Positions 8,949-17,869 of a stretch of 64,000 nt of DNA are shown here, piece by piece. Numbering within the stretch: the first letter of the stretch is position 1; each line of letters opens with the position of its first letter. Both the position numbers and the translations under genes were made by a program. Source of the DNA: Prevotella sp. (GTDB taxonomy: Bacteria > Bacteroidota > Bacteroidia > Bacteroidales > Bacteroidaceae); assembly GCA_017645645.1 (NCBI GenBank), contig JAGCOB010000008.1:124001-188000 (forward strand). Direction: 5' to 3'. The notes under the pieces are model-generated. The model was not told the origin of the DNA, searched no databases, and saw only the letters and a list, made by a program, of their open reading frames with translations.

Positions 8949-11900
8949 ATGAGACATCAAAGATACATCATCCTATTAGTGAGTATGCTGCTGACACTTA
9001 CTGTCCGTGCAGACTATGAGCTTGGCACCATCACACTGGACAATGATGGCAAAACAGTCACTGCTGAGGCACTCATAGACAATGGTAGCCACATCGTGAT
9101 ATTGGGTAACGGACAGAATGCCTGTATTCCGCAATATACAGCAGGAACCCTGACGATTCCCGGCAGTGCGATTTACCATAGTGAAAAATATGGAGTGAAA
9201 GTGGGACAGTTAGCGTTCCGCCTGTGCAACAGTCTGACAGAGGTGGTGATGGAAGAGGGAGTCAGCTCCATCGGCGACTTTGCCTTTGTAGGATGCTCCA
9301 GTCTGCAGAAGATCACGTTACCGTCATCAGTGAGTACTATCGGGAGTGGTGCCTTTGTCAACCTAACCTCCCTCAAGGAGATGAAATGCGGAGGGTCGGA
9401 GGCTCCCTCGTGGTTATACAAAGACGTGTTTGCCTATGAGGGAACGGTGGAGGCAACTTCGGATCGTGCCAGCGAGCGTACACTCTATGTACCACTATAC
9501 AGTAGCGCCAGCTATCGTAGGACAAAATATGGTGATGTGGGATGGGAGGAAGCCTTCGGACTGATCAGCGAGAATTCAGCCCCCACAAAGACAATGGAGG
9601 TCTCTACGTTTGAGCAGTTACTTACTCTGAGTAATCGCGTCAATAGTGGTGACAATATGGGAGACTATGTCATCACCCTCACAGCTGACCTTATCCATGA
9701 TACCAGTGGTAGCGACGATCGTATCAACTGGCGTTCATGGGTACCTATCGGTACTGCAGAGCATCCTTTCATGGGTGTGTTTAACGGTGGTGGGCATACT
9801 ATTAAGAATGTGAAGAACGCTGGTGACGGAAGTAATGATAACGTAGGACTTTTCGGCTATACCAAGTGCGCACAGATCGGCAACCTCTGTCTGCAGAACG
9901 TCAGTATGATAGCTCATGATAATGTAGGTGTCGTGGTGGGTCATGCCGTCAATACGCATATACATGATATCCTCATCTATGATGCCAAGTCATCAACAAC
10001 AACCTACTATTGTGCTAACGCCGTTTCAGGTTCAGGTAATGCCGGTGGCATCGTGGGCAATGCGAAGGACTGCAACATCGACGACTGCTACTTCTACGGA
10101 AAGGTGAAGGGAAATATCGCCGGTGGCATCATCGGTCTCAGCCAGGGTGACGTAACTGTCAGCGACTGTGCTGTCGCCTATAGTGTGGAAGGTACTACGA
10201 TTGGTGGTGTTGTGGGTAAGGCGGATACCCATGGTACTTCCGTGGAACGCAGCTATTCGCGAGCTACATTGACGGGTACGATTACAGGAGGTCTTGTGGG
10301 AGACTTTACAGACGGAGGCTTTTTTGTACACACCGCTTTTCTGGATCCCAGTGGTACCATGGAGTACGCCAATGGCAACTATGTTTCGACTTCTGACAAT
10401 CTTAGATGTAGCGCTGTCAGTGAGATGGAAGGCTTTCAGCTGATAGACCAGCTGCTCTATCACTGGTATTATTTCCACGACGAGAGCGATGACTGCCCGG
10501 TGCCTAAATCGCTGGCGGAACAATATATGGAGTGGGCAGGGATGAAAGATGCCAATGGCTTTGTCTATAAGTATGATGACACCATCAGCGGCTATATCAT
10601 CGTCGGCTACACAGGCAGTGCTACTGACATCACACTGCCCAGTACCTACAAAGGGGTGGGAGTCAAGAAAGTGGCAGACCGTGTCTTTGCAGGTTCCAAC
10701 CTCACCCGTGTCGTCATCCCTGATGAGCTGCTCTACATCGGTAAAGAGGCTTTTGCCGACTGTAAGGAACTGACATCCATCACGATTGGAAAACTGATAG
10801 AAGCTCCCTATAACGGTTGGTTGGACGGATGCGACCAACTGACGGATATCCATGTCAGTGAGTCTAACACTTCTTATAAGATGGAGAATGGCGTATTATA
10901 TACCTACGACATGACAACGTTGATACGCTGTCCGATCTCCAGTGAAGATCGCCTGACCGTTCCATCTTCTGTAACATCCATAGCACCTGGAGCCTTTGCC
11001 AACTGTGACAAGCTGATGTATGTCGATTTGCGTGATGCAACGACGCTATCAGGGACCTTCGATCGGAAATTGCCTACCAATCCGTTCTATCTTGCCAATA
11101 AATACACGGTGTTTTTCTTGAACAATAACTATACCCATAATTACCAAGAGCATATTGCTCCCAACGAGCCGAATGTGGTATATTATGACGGTACGGCATA
11201 TGGATATGTTTGTGACCACCTGCTCATTACGGATCATCTGGATTTTGTATCACCTATCGGTTTTAAGAGCTATTCCGCTCAGTACGACCGTGAGTTTATA
11301 CCAGGTCTCCGATATGTCGAGGAAGGGGAGGGCTACTATGAATACGTGCCGAAAGCCTATACCTTCTGTCTGCCCTTTACTCCAACCATCTTTACGGGCA
11401 AGGGAGTGAAACTGTACACCTTCGACGGTGTCGTGACGGAGAACGATGTCACTATTGCGAAATTCAGTGAGCCAGGAACTGAGGGTAATCACTATAGGAC
11501 ACACCCGGGTTTTCCCTATATGATGGTCGTAGAAAGTGGTGATATGTTCCAGCTGGATAATATTACTGTAAACCATATACAGGAAAATGGCGATGGCGGC
11601 TCTCTTACCCATGACAATTACAAATTCCAGGGAAGTTTTAAGCTCATCTCCAACACAGACCTCTATGATGCCGACCATCCGAAATATATCCTGCAGAGTG
11701 ACGGCAACTGGCACAAGGTACCGCAGAACCAGCCGAAAGCCTTCGTGGGTGCCTTCCGCAGTTATTTTATCGCTGACGCTTCTTCTACTTCCAGACAACT
11801 GGTCAGCTTCTTCGGAGAGGAAACGACACCTATCCAGAATACAGTGATACGTACCACCGATAAGGACGGTACTCAATATTATTACGACCTCAACGGTCGG

Positions 11901-11969
11901 CGACTGAATGGAAAACCACAGCGCGGCTTATATATCTACAACGGACACACTTATCATGCCAAGCCCTGA
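8949..11969 (+). CDS. BspA-like leucine-rich-repeat and GLUG-repeat surface or secreted protein
   Basis: The 1006-residue protein begins with a signal peptide (MRHQRYIILLVSMLLTLTVRA). Two blocks of BspA-type LRR follow: about residues 75-140 (SSIGDFAFVGCSSLQKITLPSSVSTIGSGAF written here in parts as FAFVGCSSLQKITLPSSV and STIGSGAF) and 540-680 (VADRVFAGSNLTRVVIP, EAFADCKELTSITIG, IAPGAFANCDKL). Between them lie GLUG-like repeats (GGIVGNAKDCNIDDC, GGIIGLSQGDVTVSDC, GGVVGKADTHG). The tail YYYDLNGRRLNGKPQRGLYIYNG resembles the C-terminal ending common to exported Prevotella proteins and may be a sorting or anchoring signal. BspA-type proteins are often adhesins, but the ligand here is unknown. 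The gene lies just after the hydrolase gene and just before a small peptide gene. Confidence 0.85.
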   Translation: MRHQRYIILLVSMLLTLTVRADYELGTITLDNDGKTVTAEALIDNGSHIVILGNGQNACIPQYTAGTLTIPGSAIYHSEKYGVKVGQLAFRLCNSLTEVVMEEGVSSIGDFAFVGCSSLQKITLPSSVSTIGSGAFVNLTSLKEMKCGGSEAPSWLYKDVFAYEGTVEATSDRASERTLYVPLYSSASYRRTKYGDVGWEEAFGLISENSAPTKTMEVSTFEQLLTLSNRVNSGDNMGDYVITLTADLIHDTSGSDDRINWRSWVPIGTAEHPFMGVFNGGGHTIKNVKNAGDGSNDNVGLFGYTKCAQIGNLCLQNVSMIAHDNVGVVVGHAVNTHIHDILIYDAKSSTTTYYCANAVSGSGNAGGIVGNAKDCNIDDCYFYGKVKGNIAGGIIGLSQGDVTVSDCAVAYSVEGTTIGGVVGKADTHGTSVERSYSRATLTGTITGGLVGDFTDGGFFVHTAFLDPSGTMEYANGNYVSTSDNLRCSAVSEMEGFQLIDQLLYHWYYFHDESDDCPVPKSLAEQYMEWAGMKDANGFVYKYDDTISGYIIVGYTGSATDITLPSTYKGVGVKKVADRVFAGSNLTRVVIPDELLYIGKEAFADCKELTSITIGKLIEAPYNGWLDGCDQLTDIHVSESNTSYKMENGVLYTYDMTTLIRCPISSEDRLTVPSSVTSIAPGAFANCDKLMYVDLRDATTLSGTFDRKLPTNPFYLANKYTVFFLNNNYTHNYQEHIAPNEPNVVYYDGTAYGYVCDHLLITDHLDFVSPIGFKSYSAQYDREFIPGLRYVEEGEGYYEYVPKAYTFCLPFTPTIFTGKGVKLYTFDGVVTENDVTIAKFSEPGTEGNHYRTHPGFPYMMVVESGDMFQLDNITVNHIQENGDGGSLTHDNYKFQGSFKLISNTDLYDADHPKYILQSDGNWHKVPQNQPKAFVGAFRSYFIADASSTSRQLVSFFGEETTPIQNTVIRTTDKDGTQYYYDLNGRRLNGKPQRGLYIYNGHTYHAKP

Positions 11970-11970
11970 G

Positions 11971-12111
11971 ATGAGAAAGAAAAGACTATACATATCACCG
12001 AGAATGACAGTGGCTCATCTGACCACTGACCGTCTGTTATTCCTCAACGCCAGCCCCAACCAGATGATTGACGATCCTAATTGGGAATGGGATAGCGACG
12101 GTGCTCAGTAG
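11971..12111 (+). CDS. Small 46-residue peptide of unknown function
   Basis: An ATG one base after the LRR gene stop opens a 46-codon frame, MRKKRLYISPRMTVAHLTTDRLL and so on, ending PNWEWDSDGAQ. The pattern of a basic start, Y-I-x-P, a short hydrophobic centre and an acidic Asp/Trp-rich end resembles the many short Bacteroidales peptides found behind large exported-protein genes. There is no clear signal peptide or membrane segment. An alternative start at 11956 overlaps the LRR gene. The function is not known; tight coupling to the LRR gene argues that it is real. Confidence 0.6.
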   Translation: MRKKRLYISPRMTVAHLTTDRLLFLNASPNQMIDDPNWEWDSDGAQ

Positions 12112-12131
12112 ATGATATGTCGCTGATGTTT

Positions 12132-13019
12132 CTATTTCGGTTCCACATGGACGGCGATATGGGTTTCCTCCCCATAGCGTTCTCTCAACAGATCTTCCAC
12201 TTCTGAAGCCTTGTCGTGGGCTTCCCGTAGGGTGATGTCACCGTCCATCAAAATATGTAGTTCGATGGCATAGTGATTACCGATACGACGGGTACGTAAC
12301 TCATGAGGCTCTGCTACACCGGGCACCGTAGCCGCTAATCGTAGTATTTCTTCCTCTACGGCATCGGGCAATGACTGTTCCATCAGATCACCGATACCAT
12401 TCCGCAACAGGCTTACTGCCACTTTGATGATGAACGCACCTACGATGATAGATGCGACAGGGTCGAGGACTGTCCATCGCTGTCCTAAGAAGATGGCACC
12501 GCCGATACCTACTGCCGTACCGATAGATGACAAGGCATCGCTGCGATGATGCCAGGCATTCGCCTCTACCGCTTGGGAGTTCAGTTGTCGTGCCTTTACC
12601 ATCGAATAGTGATAGACCCCCTCTTTTAAGACGATGGATACGAGGGCAGCCCATAGGGCAAGCATTCCAGGCGCCTTTAACTGTTCGCCATTTGCCCAGA
12701 TGGAAATCTTAACAGCACCACTATAGATAATGCCGATGGCGACAAAGAGTAATGCCGCACCTATCAAGGTCATCGCCAGAGTCTCATATTTCCCGTGTCC
12801 GTAGTCGTGCGACTTGTCCTGAGGCTTGCCGCTGATACGGATAAACACCAGTACGATGACATCCGTTACGAAGTCAGACAACGAATGGACGGCATCAGCG
12901 ACCATAGCGGCACTGTGTCCAAGGATGCCTGCTATGAACTTGAATAATAACAAAATGACATTGATGGCTCCTCCCACCAATGTCACTTTATATATTTCCC
13001 GATTTCTTTCCAAAAGCAA
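12132..13019 (-). CDS. Cation diffusion facilitator (CDF) family divalent metal transporter
   Basis: The 295-residue inner-membrane protein carries the CDF signature: hydrophobic segments with the metal-site motifs AMVADAVHSLSDFVTD (near residue 37) and NAWHHRSDALSSIG (near residue 155), and a cytoplasmic C-terminal domain ending in HIAVHVEPK. Such proteins export Zn, Fe, Mn or similar ions in exchange for protons. The metal cannot be told from the residues that I can see. The gene begins 5 nt after the stop of gyrB and is probably transcribed with it; the pairing with gyrB gives no clear hint of function. It converges on the small peptide gene. Confidence 0.92.
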   Translation of the reverse strand: MLLERNREIYKVTLVGGAINVILLLFKFIAGILGHSAAMVADAVHSLSDFVTDVIVLVFIRISGKPQDKSHDYGHGKYETLAMTLIGAALLFVAIGIIYSGAVKISIWANGEQLKAPGMLALWAALVSIVLKEGVYHYSMVKARQLNSQAVEANAWHHRSDALSSIGTAVGIGGAIFLGQRWTVLDPVASIIVGAFIIKVAVSLLRNGIGDLMEQSLPDAVEEEILRLAATVPGVAEPHELRTRRIGNHYAIELHILMDGDITLREAHDKASEVEDLLRERYGEETHIAVHVEPK

Positions 13020-13024
13020 CTATT

Positions 13025-14998
13025 TTATGCGTCGATATTCGCGTAGGTAGCATTCTTCTCGATGAACTCACGACGTGGCTCTACATCGTCACCCATGAGC
13101 ATGGAGAAGATCTCGTCAGCCTCAGCGGCATTCTCGATAGTCACCTGCTTCAACAGACGGTTCTCAGGATTCATGGTCGTCTCCCACAACTGCTCAGGAT
13201 TCATCTCACCCAAACCTTTGTAACGCTGGGTATGCAGTGCCTTGTCGTCGTCACGTCCCTCCACGTACTTGTCGATGAATGCCTGCCGCTGCTGTTCAGT
13301 ATAGCAGTACTCAGAGAACTTCTTATAGGTACATTTGTAGAGGGGTGGGGTGGCGATATAGAGGTGACCGCCCTGGATGACCTGTGGCATGAAGCGGTAG
13401 AAGAGTGTCATGATAAGGGTGTCGATGTGTGAGCCATCGACATCGGCATCGGTCATGATGATGATCTTGTTGTAACGCAGCTTGTCGACATTGGCTTCAC
13501 GGTCACCTTCTCCGTCCACACCGAAGCGGACACCGATGGACTGGATGATGTTCATGACGGACTCAGACTCGAAGACACGGTGCCACTGAACCTTCTCCAC
13601 ATTCAGGATCTTACCACGCAGTGGAAGGATAGCCTGGAAATGACGGTCACGACCAGACTTGGCAGAACCGCCTGCAGAGTCACCCTCGACGAGGAAGATC
13701 TCACAGACGTTCGGGTCTTTCTCCGAGCAGTCGGCAAGTTTGCCGGGCAGACCACCGCCTGTCATCGGGTTCTTACGCTGTACACTCTCACGTGCCTTAC
13801 GGGCTGCGATACGTGCTGTGGCGGCGAGAACGACCTTGTCGCAGATCATCTTAGCCTCTTTCGGGTGTTCCTCCAGATAGTAGGTTAAAGCCTCGCCTAC
13901 GGCCTGCTGGACGGCTCCGGCAACTTCTGAGTTACCGAGTTTTGTCTTGGTCTGTCCTTCGAACTGCGGCTCAGCTACCTTGATGCTGATAACTGCCGTG
14001 AGACCCTCGCGGAAGTCTTCCGGGGCAATCTCTATCTTCGCCTTCTCAATCTGCTTGGAGATCTGTGGGTCGTTATCAGCGTATTTCTTCAATGTACGAG
14101 TGAGGGCGGCACGGAATCCGGCAAGATGGGTACCTCCTTCAATGGTGTTGATGTTATTGACGTAGGAGTGGATATTCTCGCTATAGTCGGTATTGTACAT
14201 CACGGCGACCTCGATGGGCACGCCCTGCTTCTCGGTCTTCAGGTAGATGACATCATCCACAAGGTGGGTACGATGGCGGTCTACGTAACGGACGAACTCC
14301 TTCAGACCCTCCTTGGCATGGAACACCTCAGGCTCCTTGAGCTTACCATCCTCGTCGGGACGAAGGTCGGTGAGCGTAATGGTGATACCTGCGTTCAGGT
14401 ATGCCAGTTCACGCATACGACGGGCAATAATGTCGTATTTGTATTCCGTAGTGGTGAAGATGGTGCCATCGGGCCAGAACTGCTGACGAGTACCTGTCTT
14501 GTCAGTATCGCCAACAATCTTTACGTCGTAAAGGGGCTTTCCCTTTTCGTATTCCTGTTGGTAGATATGTCCGTTGCGGAATACCTGTGACATCATGTGG
14601 GTTGACAGGGCATTGACACAACTCACACCCACACCGTGGAGACCGCCGGACACCTTATAGGAGCCCTTGTCGAACTTACCACCGGCATGAAGCACGGTCA
14701 TGACGACCTCCAGTGCCGACTTGTGCATCTTCTCATGCTCGTCAACGGGAATGCCTCGTCCGTTATCTAGTACTGTAATGGAATTGTCTTCGTTGATAGT
14801 TACCTCAATGTGGGTACAGTAACCTGCCATCGCCTCGTCAATAGAGTTGTCGACAGTCTCGTTTACCAAGTGGTGCAAACCCTTTTCGCTGATATCACCG
14901 ATATACATTGCCGGACGCTTGCGAACAGCCTCCAGACCCTCGAGTACCTGAATATTACTCGCGGAATAATTACTTTCTTTGTTCAGTTCTTCTGCCAT
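13025..14998 (-). CDS. gyrB: DNA gyrase subunit B
   Basis: The 657-residue protein is the ATPase subunit of DNA gyrase, which introduces negative supercoils together with GyrA. N-terminal GHKL ATPase motifs (NSIDEAMAGYC, VLDNGRGIPVDEH, GGLHGVGVSCVNALS) are followed by the transducer domain and the TOPRIM domain with EGDSAGGSAKSGRDR and DADVDGSHI. The C-terminal RYKGLGEMNPEQLWETTMNP is typical. The length lacks the large insertion seen in some proteobacterial GyrB. The alternative, ParE, is less likely given the motif wording and length but cannot be fully excluded. The promoter element at 15025-15032 lies 26 nt upstream. Confidence 0.95.
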   Translation of the reverse strand: MAEELNKESNYSASNIQVLEGLEAVRKRPAMYIGDISEKGLHHLVNETVDNSIDEAMAGYCTHIEVTINEDNSITVLDNGRGIPVDEHEKMHKSALEVVMTVLHAGGKFDKGSYKVSGGLHGVGVSCVNALSTHMMSQVFRNGHIYQQEYEKGKPLYDVKIVGDTDKTGTRQQFWPDGTIFTTTEYKYDIIARRMRELAYLNAGITITLTDLRPDEDGKLKEPEVFHAKEGLKEFVRYVDRHRTHLVDDVIYLKTEKQGVPIEVAVMYNTDYSENIHSYVNNINTIEGGTHLAGFRAALTRTLKKYADNDPQISKQIEKAKIEIAPEDFREGLTAVISIKVAEPQFEGQTKTKLGNSEVAGAVQQAVGEALTYYLEEHPKEAKMICDKVVLAATARIAARKARESVQRKNPMTGGGLPGKLADCSEKDPNVCEIFLVEGDSAGGSAKSGRDRHFQAILPLRGKILNVEKVQWHRVFESESVMNIIQSIGVRFGVDGEGDREANVDKLRYNKIIIMTDADVDGSHIDTLIMTLFYRFMPQVIQGGHLYIATPPLYKCTYKKFSEYCYTEQQRQAFIDKYVEGRDDDKALHTQRYKGLGEMNPEQLWETTMNPENRLLKQVTIENAAEADEIFSMLMGDDVEPRREFIEKNATYANIDA

Positions 14999-15024
14999 TG
15001 TTTCAAATAGTCCTTAATAGGTTG

Positions 15025-15056
15025 CAAAGATACAAAATTAGTACGAAATAAACGAA
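15025..15056 (-). promoter_or_regulatory. Probable promoter for gyrB
   Basis: On the minus strand TATCTTTG (15025-15032) is a perfect -7 element; 20 nt upstream the -33 position reads TTCG (15053-15056), a one-base mismatch. The gyrB ATG follows 26 nt after the -7 element. Confidence 0.6.
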
Positions 15057-15106
15057 AAAAATATGTGTAAAAATATTAATATTTTTAGGTCTTCGGAAAA
15101 GAGGGC

Positions 15107-15145
15107 AAAAAAAGAAGGACCGCAACCTTTTCAGGGCACGGTCCT
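15107..15145 (-). terminator. Rho-independent terminator of rpsT
   Basis: On the minus strand a 7-bp stem AGGACCG (15139-15145) pairs with CGGTCCT (15116-15122), with a loop of about 16 nt. A T-run follows (bases 15107-15113 are A on the plus strand, interrupted once). It lies about 20 nt after the rpsT stop. Confidence 0.8.
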
Positions 15146-15165
15146 CCATTATCTCTTGTGAAAAA

Positions 15166-15420
15166 TTATCCCAACTGATTGATATGTTGTGAAAGGCTTG
15201 ATTTCAAGTTAGCAGCCTTGTTCTTGTGGATGATATTGGTCTTAGCCAACTTGTCCAGCATCTTCTGTACTTTGGGATAGAGAGCAACAGCCTCTTCTTT
15301 GTTAGTCATTGCGCGGAGCTTGCGAACAGCGTTACGCATGGTCTTTGCATAATAGTGGTTGTGCTCTGCCTTTTTCTTGTCCTGACGAATTCTCTTCAGG
15401 GATGATTTGTGATTTGCCAT
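15166..15420 (-). CDS. rpsT: 30S ribosomal protein S20
   Basis: The 84-residue basic protein, [21 protein letters not shown] at the start and [10 protein letters not shown] at the end, is a typical bacterial S20, a primary binder of 16S rRNA in the small subunit. The ATG at 15420 is the only sensible start; the upstream extension of the frame is a structured leader. No promoter-like TAnnTTTG element lies between tRNA-Glu and this gene, so both are probably transcribed from the promoter at 15722-15752. The terminator at 15107-15145 closes the unit. In enteric bacteria S20 represses its own translation; whether the leader does this here is open. Confidence 0.96.
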   Translation of the reverse strand: MANHKSSLKRIRQDKKKAEHNHYYAKTMRNAVRKLRAMTNKEEAVALYPKVQKMLDKLAKTNIIHKNKAANLKSSLSQHINQLG

Positions 15421-15554
15421 TTTTTTAATAATTTTGATGTTAATATAAAGCTTATGGGTCTTGCGTCCTGCGGACTGCCCTGGGCGGGTTGTGAAACCCT
15501 CCGCCACCGTTCCTCTTACGAGTAGCATCTGGCTGTGCAGATGGCGGATTTAAG
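15421..15554 (-). promoter_or_regulatory. Structured leader between tRNA-Glu and rpsT
   Basis: The 134-nt spacer can form three hairpins. On the plus strand: CATCTG/CAGATG (15526-15531 with 15538-15543); GGCGGG/TCCGCC (15483-15488 with 15500-15505), which competes with an inner GGGTT/AACCC pairing (15486-15490 with 15495-15499); and GTCC/GGAC (15465-15468 with 15472-15475). There is no T-run, so these are not obvious terminators. They could be processing signals for the tRNA or a control element for S20. This is inference from pairing alone. Confidence 0.5.
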
Positions 15555-15626
15555 TAGTCCCTAGGAGAGTCGAACTCCTCTTTAGAGAATGAAAATCTCT
15601 CGTCCTAACCGATAGACGAAGGGACC
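15555..15626 (-). tRNA. tRNA-Glu (anticodon TTC)
   Basis: The minus-strand 72-nt sequence starts GGTCCCT and ends AGGGACT plus discriminator A, giving an acceptor stem with one terminal G-U pair. The anticodon stem AGAGA/TCTCT encloses the loop TTTTCAT with anticodon TTC. The T arm has GTTCGACTC. CCA is not encoded. The D-arm TCTATCGGTTAGGA fits tRNA-Glu. Confidence 0.95.
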
Positions 15627-15721
15627 ATAGGGGTGCAATGACTGTGCAAACCGAATGCAGAAAACTTGTTTTTTGCTGAGGTGCAGCCAGTCTTCGCGAC
15701 GCATTTTTCTGAAATGCGGCG

Positions 15722-15752
15722 CAAAGGTACTGCTATTTTTTCATCTAACAAA
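15722..15752 (-). promoter_or_regulatory. Promoter for the tRNA-Glu/rpsT unit
   Basis: On the minus strand TTTG (15749-15752), 19 nt, then TACCTTTG (15722-15729). It lies about 95 nt upstream of the mature tRNA 5' end, so the primary transcript would carry a long 5' extension. Confidence 0.65.
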
Positions 15753-15806
15753 ATTTTCTTTCTGAAAAATGCACTTTTTTCGTCTTTTTTGTGTAATTTC
15801 GCCCTC

Positions 15807-16532
15807 ATGATAGAGAAAACGGAAGGTATTGTATTACACTCCTTTAAATATGGAGAGTCCAAGATCATCGTGGATATGTTCACGAGGAAAATGGGCAGAC
15901 TCTCCTTTATTGTCACGGTACCGAAGACGGCAAAAGGGCGTCTGAAGAAACAGTATTTCCAACCTCTGACTTTATTGGAGATTACCACTGATGTCCGTCA
16001 GCGAGTGCAATTACAGAAACTGTCTGAGGCTCGTTTGCTGACTCCCTATGTGTCCATATTTACTTCACCGGAGAAACTCGCCATCGCTTTGTTTGTGGCA
16101 GAGTTCCTCTGTCATAGTCTTCGTTCAGAGCAACACAACGAGCCGTTGTTTGACTACATTGCCGACTCTGTCCAATGGTTGGATGCCTCCACGGAGGGCT
16201 ATGCCAATTTCCACCTGACCTTCCTGATCCGTCTTTCCCGTTTTCTGGGTTTTTATCCAAATTTGGAAGGGTATGAAGAGCAAGCCATCTTCGATTTGCG
16301 GAGTGGTTGTTTTTCCATGCAGGTTCCTACCCATTCAGATTTTCTCCAACCGTCGGAGGCGCGTCTGATCCATCTGATGATGCGTATGGACTTCCAGACG
16401 ATGCACCTGTTCCGTCTGTCTCGCCATGACCGTCATCGTATTATGGATGTACTGATGCAGTATTACAGACAACATCTGCCAGACTTTCCGGAGATGAAAA
16501 GTCTGGCAGTGCTTCAGGATTTATGGAAGTGA
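15807..16532 (+). CDS. recO: DNA repair protein RecO
   Basis: The 241-residue protein begins MIEKTEGIVLHSFKYGESKIIV, the conserved RecO start with an OB-fold, and continues with the helical C-terminal domain seen in this family. RecO loads RecA onto single-stranded DNA together with RecR and RecF in recombinational repair. The frame is open upstream to 15666, but that part overlaps the tRNA promoter and does not look like RecO, so the ATG at 15807 is chosen. The four-cysteine zinc motif found in some RecO proteins is not obvious here. A weak TAATTTCG element lies at 15794-15801. The gene converges on ftsZ with 8 nt between the stops and no visible terminator. Confidence 0.9.
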   Translation: MIEKTEGIVLHSFKYGESKIIVDMFTRKMGRLSFIVTVPKTAKGRLKKQYFQPLTLLEITTDVRQRVQLQKLSEARLLTPYVSIFTSPEKLAIALFVAEFLCHSLRSEQHNEPLFDYIADSVQWLDASTEGYANFHLTFLIRLSRFLGFYPNLEGYEEQAIFDLRSGCFSMQVPTHSDFLQPSEARLIHLMMRMDFQTMHLFRLSRHDRHRIMDVLMQYYRQHLPDFPEMKSLAVLQDLWK

Positions 16533-16540
16533 TTTCTTCT

Positions 16541-17857
16541 CTATGAGAATACAATGGTGCCCTGAATAGGCTCCTGTGCCGCCTCATTGGACTGCTGAGG
16601 CTCTTCACCGCTTGCCTGGCTATAGATGCTGTCCAGTATTTCACGGGTGCGCCTGTATGTCGGTGTCTGCTCAACGGCAGAGATGACATCGTCATTGTCG
16701 AGGTCGTCCGGACGGAACAGGTAGATGTTGGGACGACGCTTGTAACGCTTGGCAGCCCCATCACCGCCATAGTAGCGGTTGCGACGGTCTTGTTTCTGTG
16801 CTGCCTTTTCCTGTTCCTCTGCGATACGGTTGATGTCTGCCTGACTATGCTTCTTCAGGTGTCCGTCCATGCCGTCGACATTCTCAATGCCGAAACCGGT
16901 GGCAAGGATAGTGACCTTGACTTTCTTGCCCAGTTCCGGATCAGTGGCGAGTCCCCATTTGATCTCGAAGTCGCCGAACTTCGCCATGAATTCATTGACA
17001 TCGTTCATCTCTTCCATCATCAAGGAGTCCTTACCGTCCTTGCTGCCTGCAAATGAGATGCTCAGCAGGATCTTCTTGGAGTTAAAGACATCATTGTCGT
17101 TCAGCAATGGAGAGTTGAGGGCATCGTCAATGGCTTTCTTCACACGTCCTTCGCCTTCTCCATATCCTGTGGACATGATGGCGACGCCACCATCTTTCAG
17201 AACAGTCTTCACATCGTTGAAGTCGAGGTTGATTAATCCGTGGACGGTGATAATCTCTGCAATAGACTTGGCGGCGACAGAAAGGGTGTCGTCTGCCTTG
17301 CCGAAAGCATCCAGCACGGAAAGTTCCGGATAGATCTCGCGTAGGCGTTCATTATTAATTACCAGAAGGGCATCGACGTGTTTCGACATCTCTTCCACGC
17401 CATCCAGTGCCTGGTCTATCTTACGGTCACCCTCGAAACGGAACGGGATGGTCACAATACCGACCGTCAGAATACCCATTTCTTTTGAGACACGGGCAAT
17501 AACAGGAGCGGCACCAGTACCTGTACCACCGCCCATACCGGCAGTGATGAATGTCATGCGTGTACCGTCGCTCAGCATCTGCTTGATATCCTCGATACTC
17601 TCCTCTGCTGCAGCACGAGCCCTTTCCGGTTTATTACCGGCACCGAGACCTTCCTTACCCAGTTGTAAGTGAACAGGGACGGGAGAGTCGTTCAATGCCT
17701 GATTGTCTGTATTACACAGCACGAAGGTCACATCGTGGATACCCTCGCGATACATGTGGTTGACGGCATTACCTCCTCCTCCTCCAACGCCAATGACTTT
17801 GATGATACTATCCTCTTTTTCGGGCTTGCCGAAATCCAGTAATATGTTGTCTGCCAT
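16541..17857 (-). CDS. ftsZ: Cell division protein FtsZ
   Basis: The 438-residue tubulin-like GTPase forms the division ring. The start contains the nucleotide loop VGGGGGNAVNHM; the tubulin signature GMGGGTGTGAAPVIA is near residue 110, and the T7 synergy loop NLDFNDVKTVL near residue 205. After the globular domain a variable linker leads to TPTYRRTREILDS, which looks like the conserved C-terminal peptide that binds FtsA, followed by about 30 more residues ending TIVFS. That extra tail is longer than in many bacteria. It is the last gene of the dcw cluster, 12 nt after ftsA. Confidence 0.98.
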   Translation of the reverse strand: MADNILLDFGKPEKEDSIIKVIGVGGGGGNAVNHMYREGIHDVTFVLCNTDNQALNDSPVPVHLQLGKEGLGAGNKPERARAAAEESIEDIKQMLSDGTRMTFITAGMGGGTGTGAAPVIARVSKEMGILTVGIVTIPFRFEGDRKIDQALDGVEEMSKHVDALLVINNERLREIYPELSVLDAFGKADDTLSVAAKSIAEIITVHGLINLDFNDVKTVLKDGGVAIMSTGYGEGEGRVKKAIDDALNSPLLNDNDVFNSKKILLSISFAGSKDGKDSLMMEEMNDVNEFMAKFGDFEIKWGLATDPELGKKVKVTILATGFGIENVDGMDGHLKKHSQADINRIAEEQEKAAQKQDRRNRYYGGDGAAKRYKRRPNIYLFRPDDLDNDDVISAVEQTPTYRRTREILDSIYSQASGEEPQQSNEAAQEPIQGTIVFS

Positions 17858-17869
17858 AATCTTAATGTT

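Noticed and set aside
10032..10853. Minus-strand open frame of 273 codons opposite the LRR/GLUG gene
   Set aside because: Antisense to an evident signal-peptide-bearing repeat protein; no motif of its own.
15666..15806. N-terminal extension of RecO
   Set aside because: The extra 47 residues are not RecO-like and would overlap the tRNA-Glu promoter; MIEKTEGIVL is the normal start.
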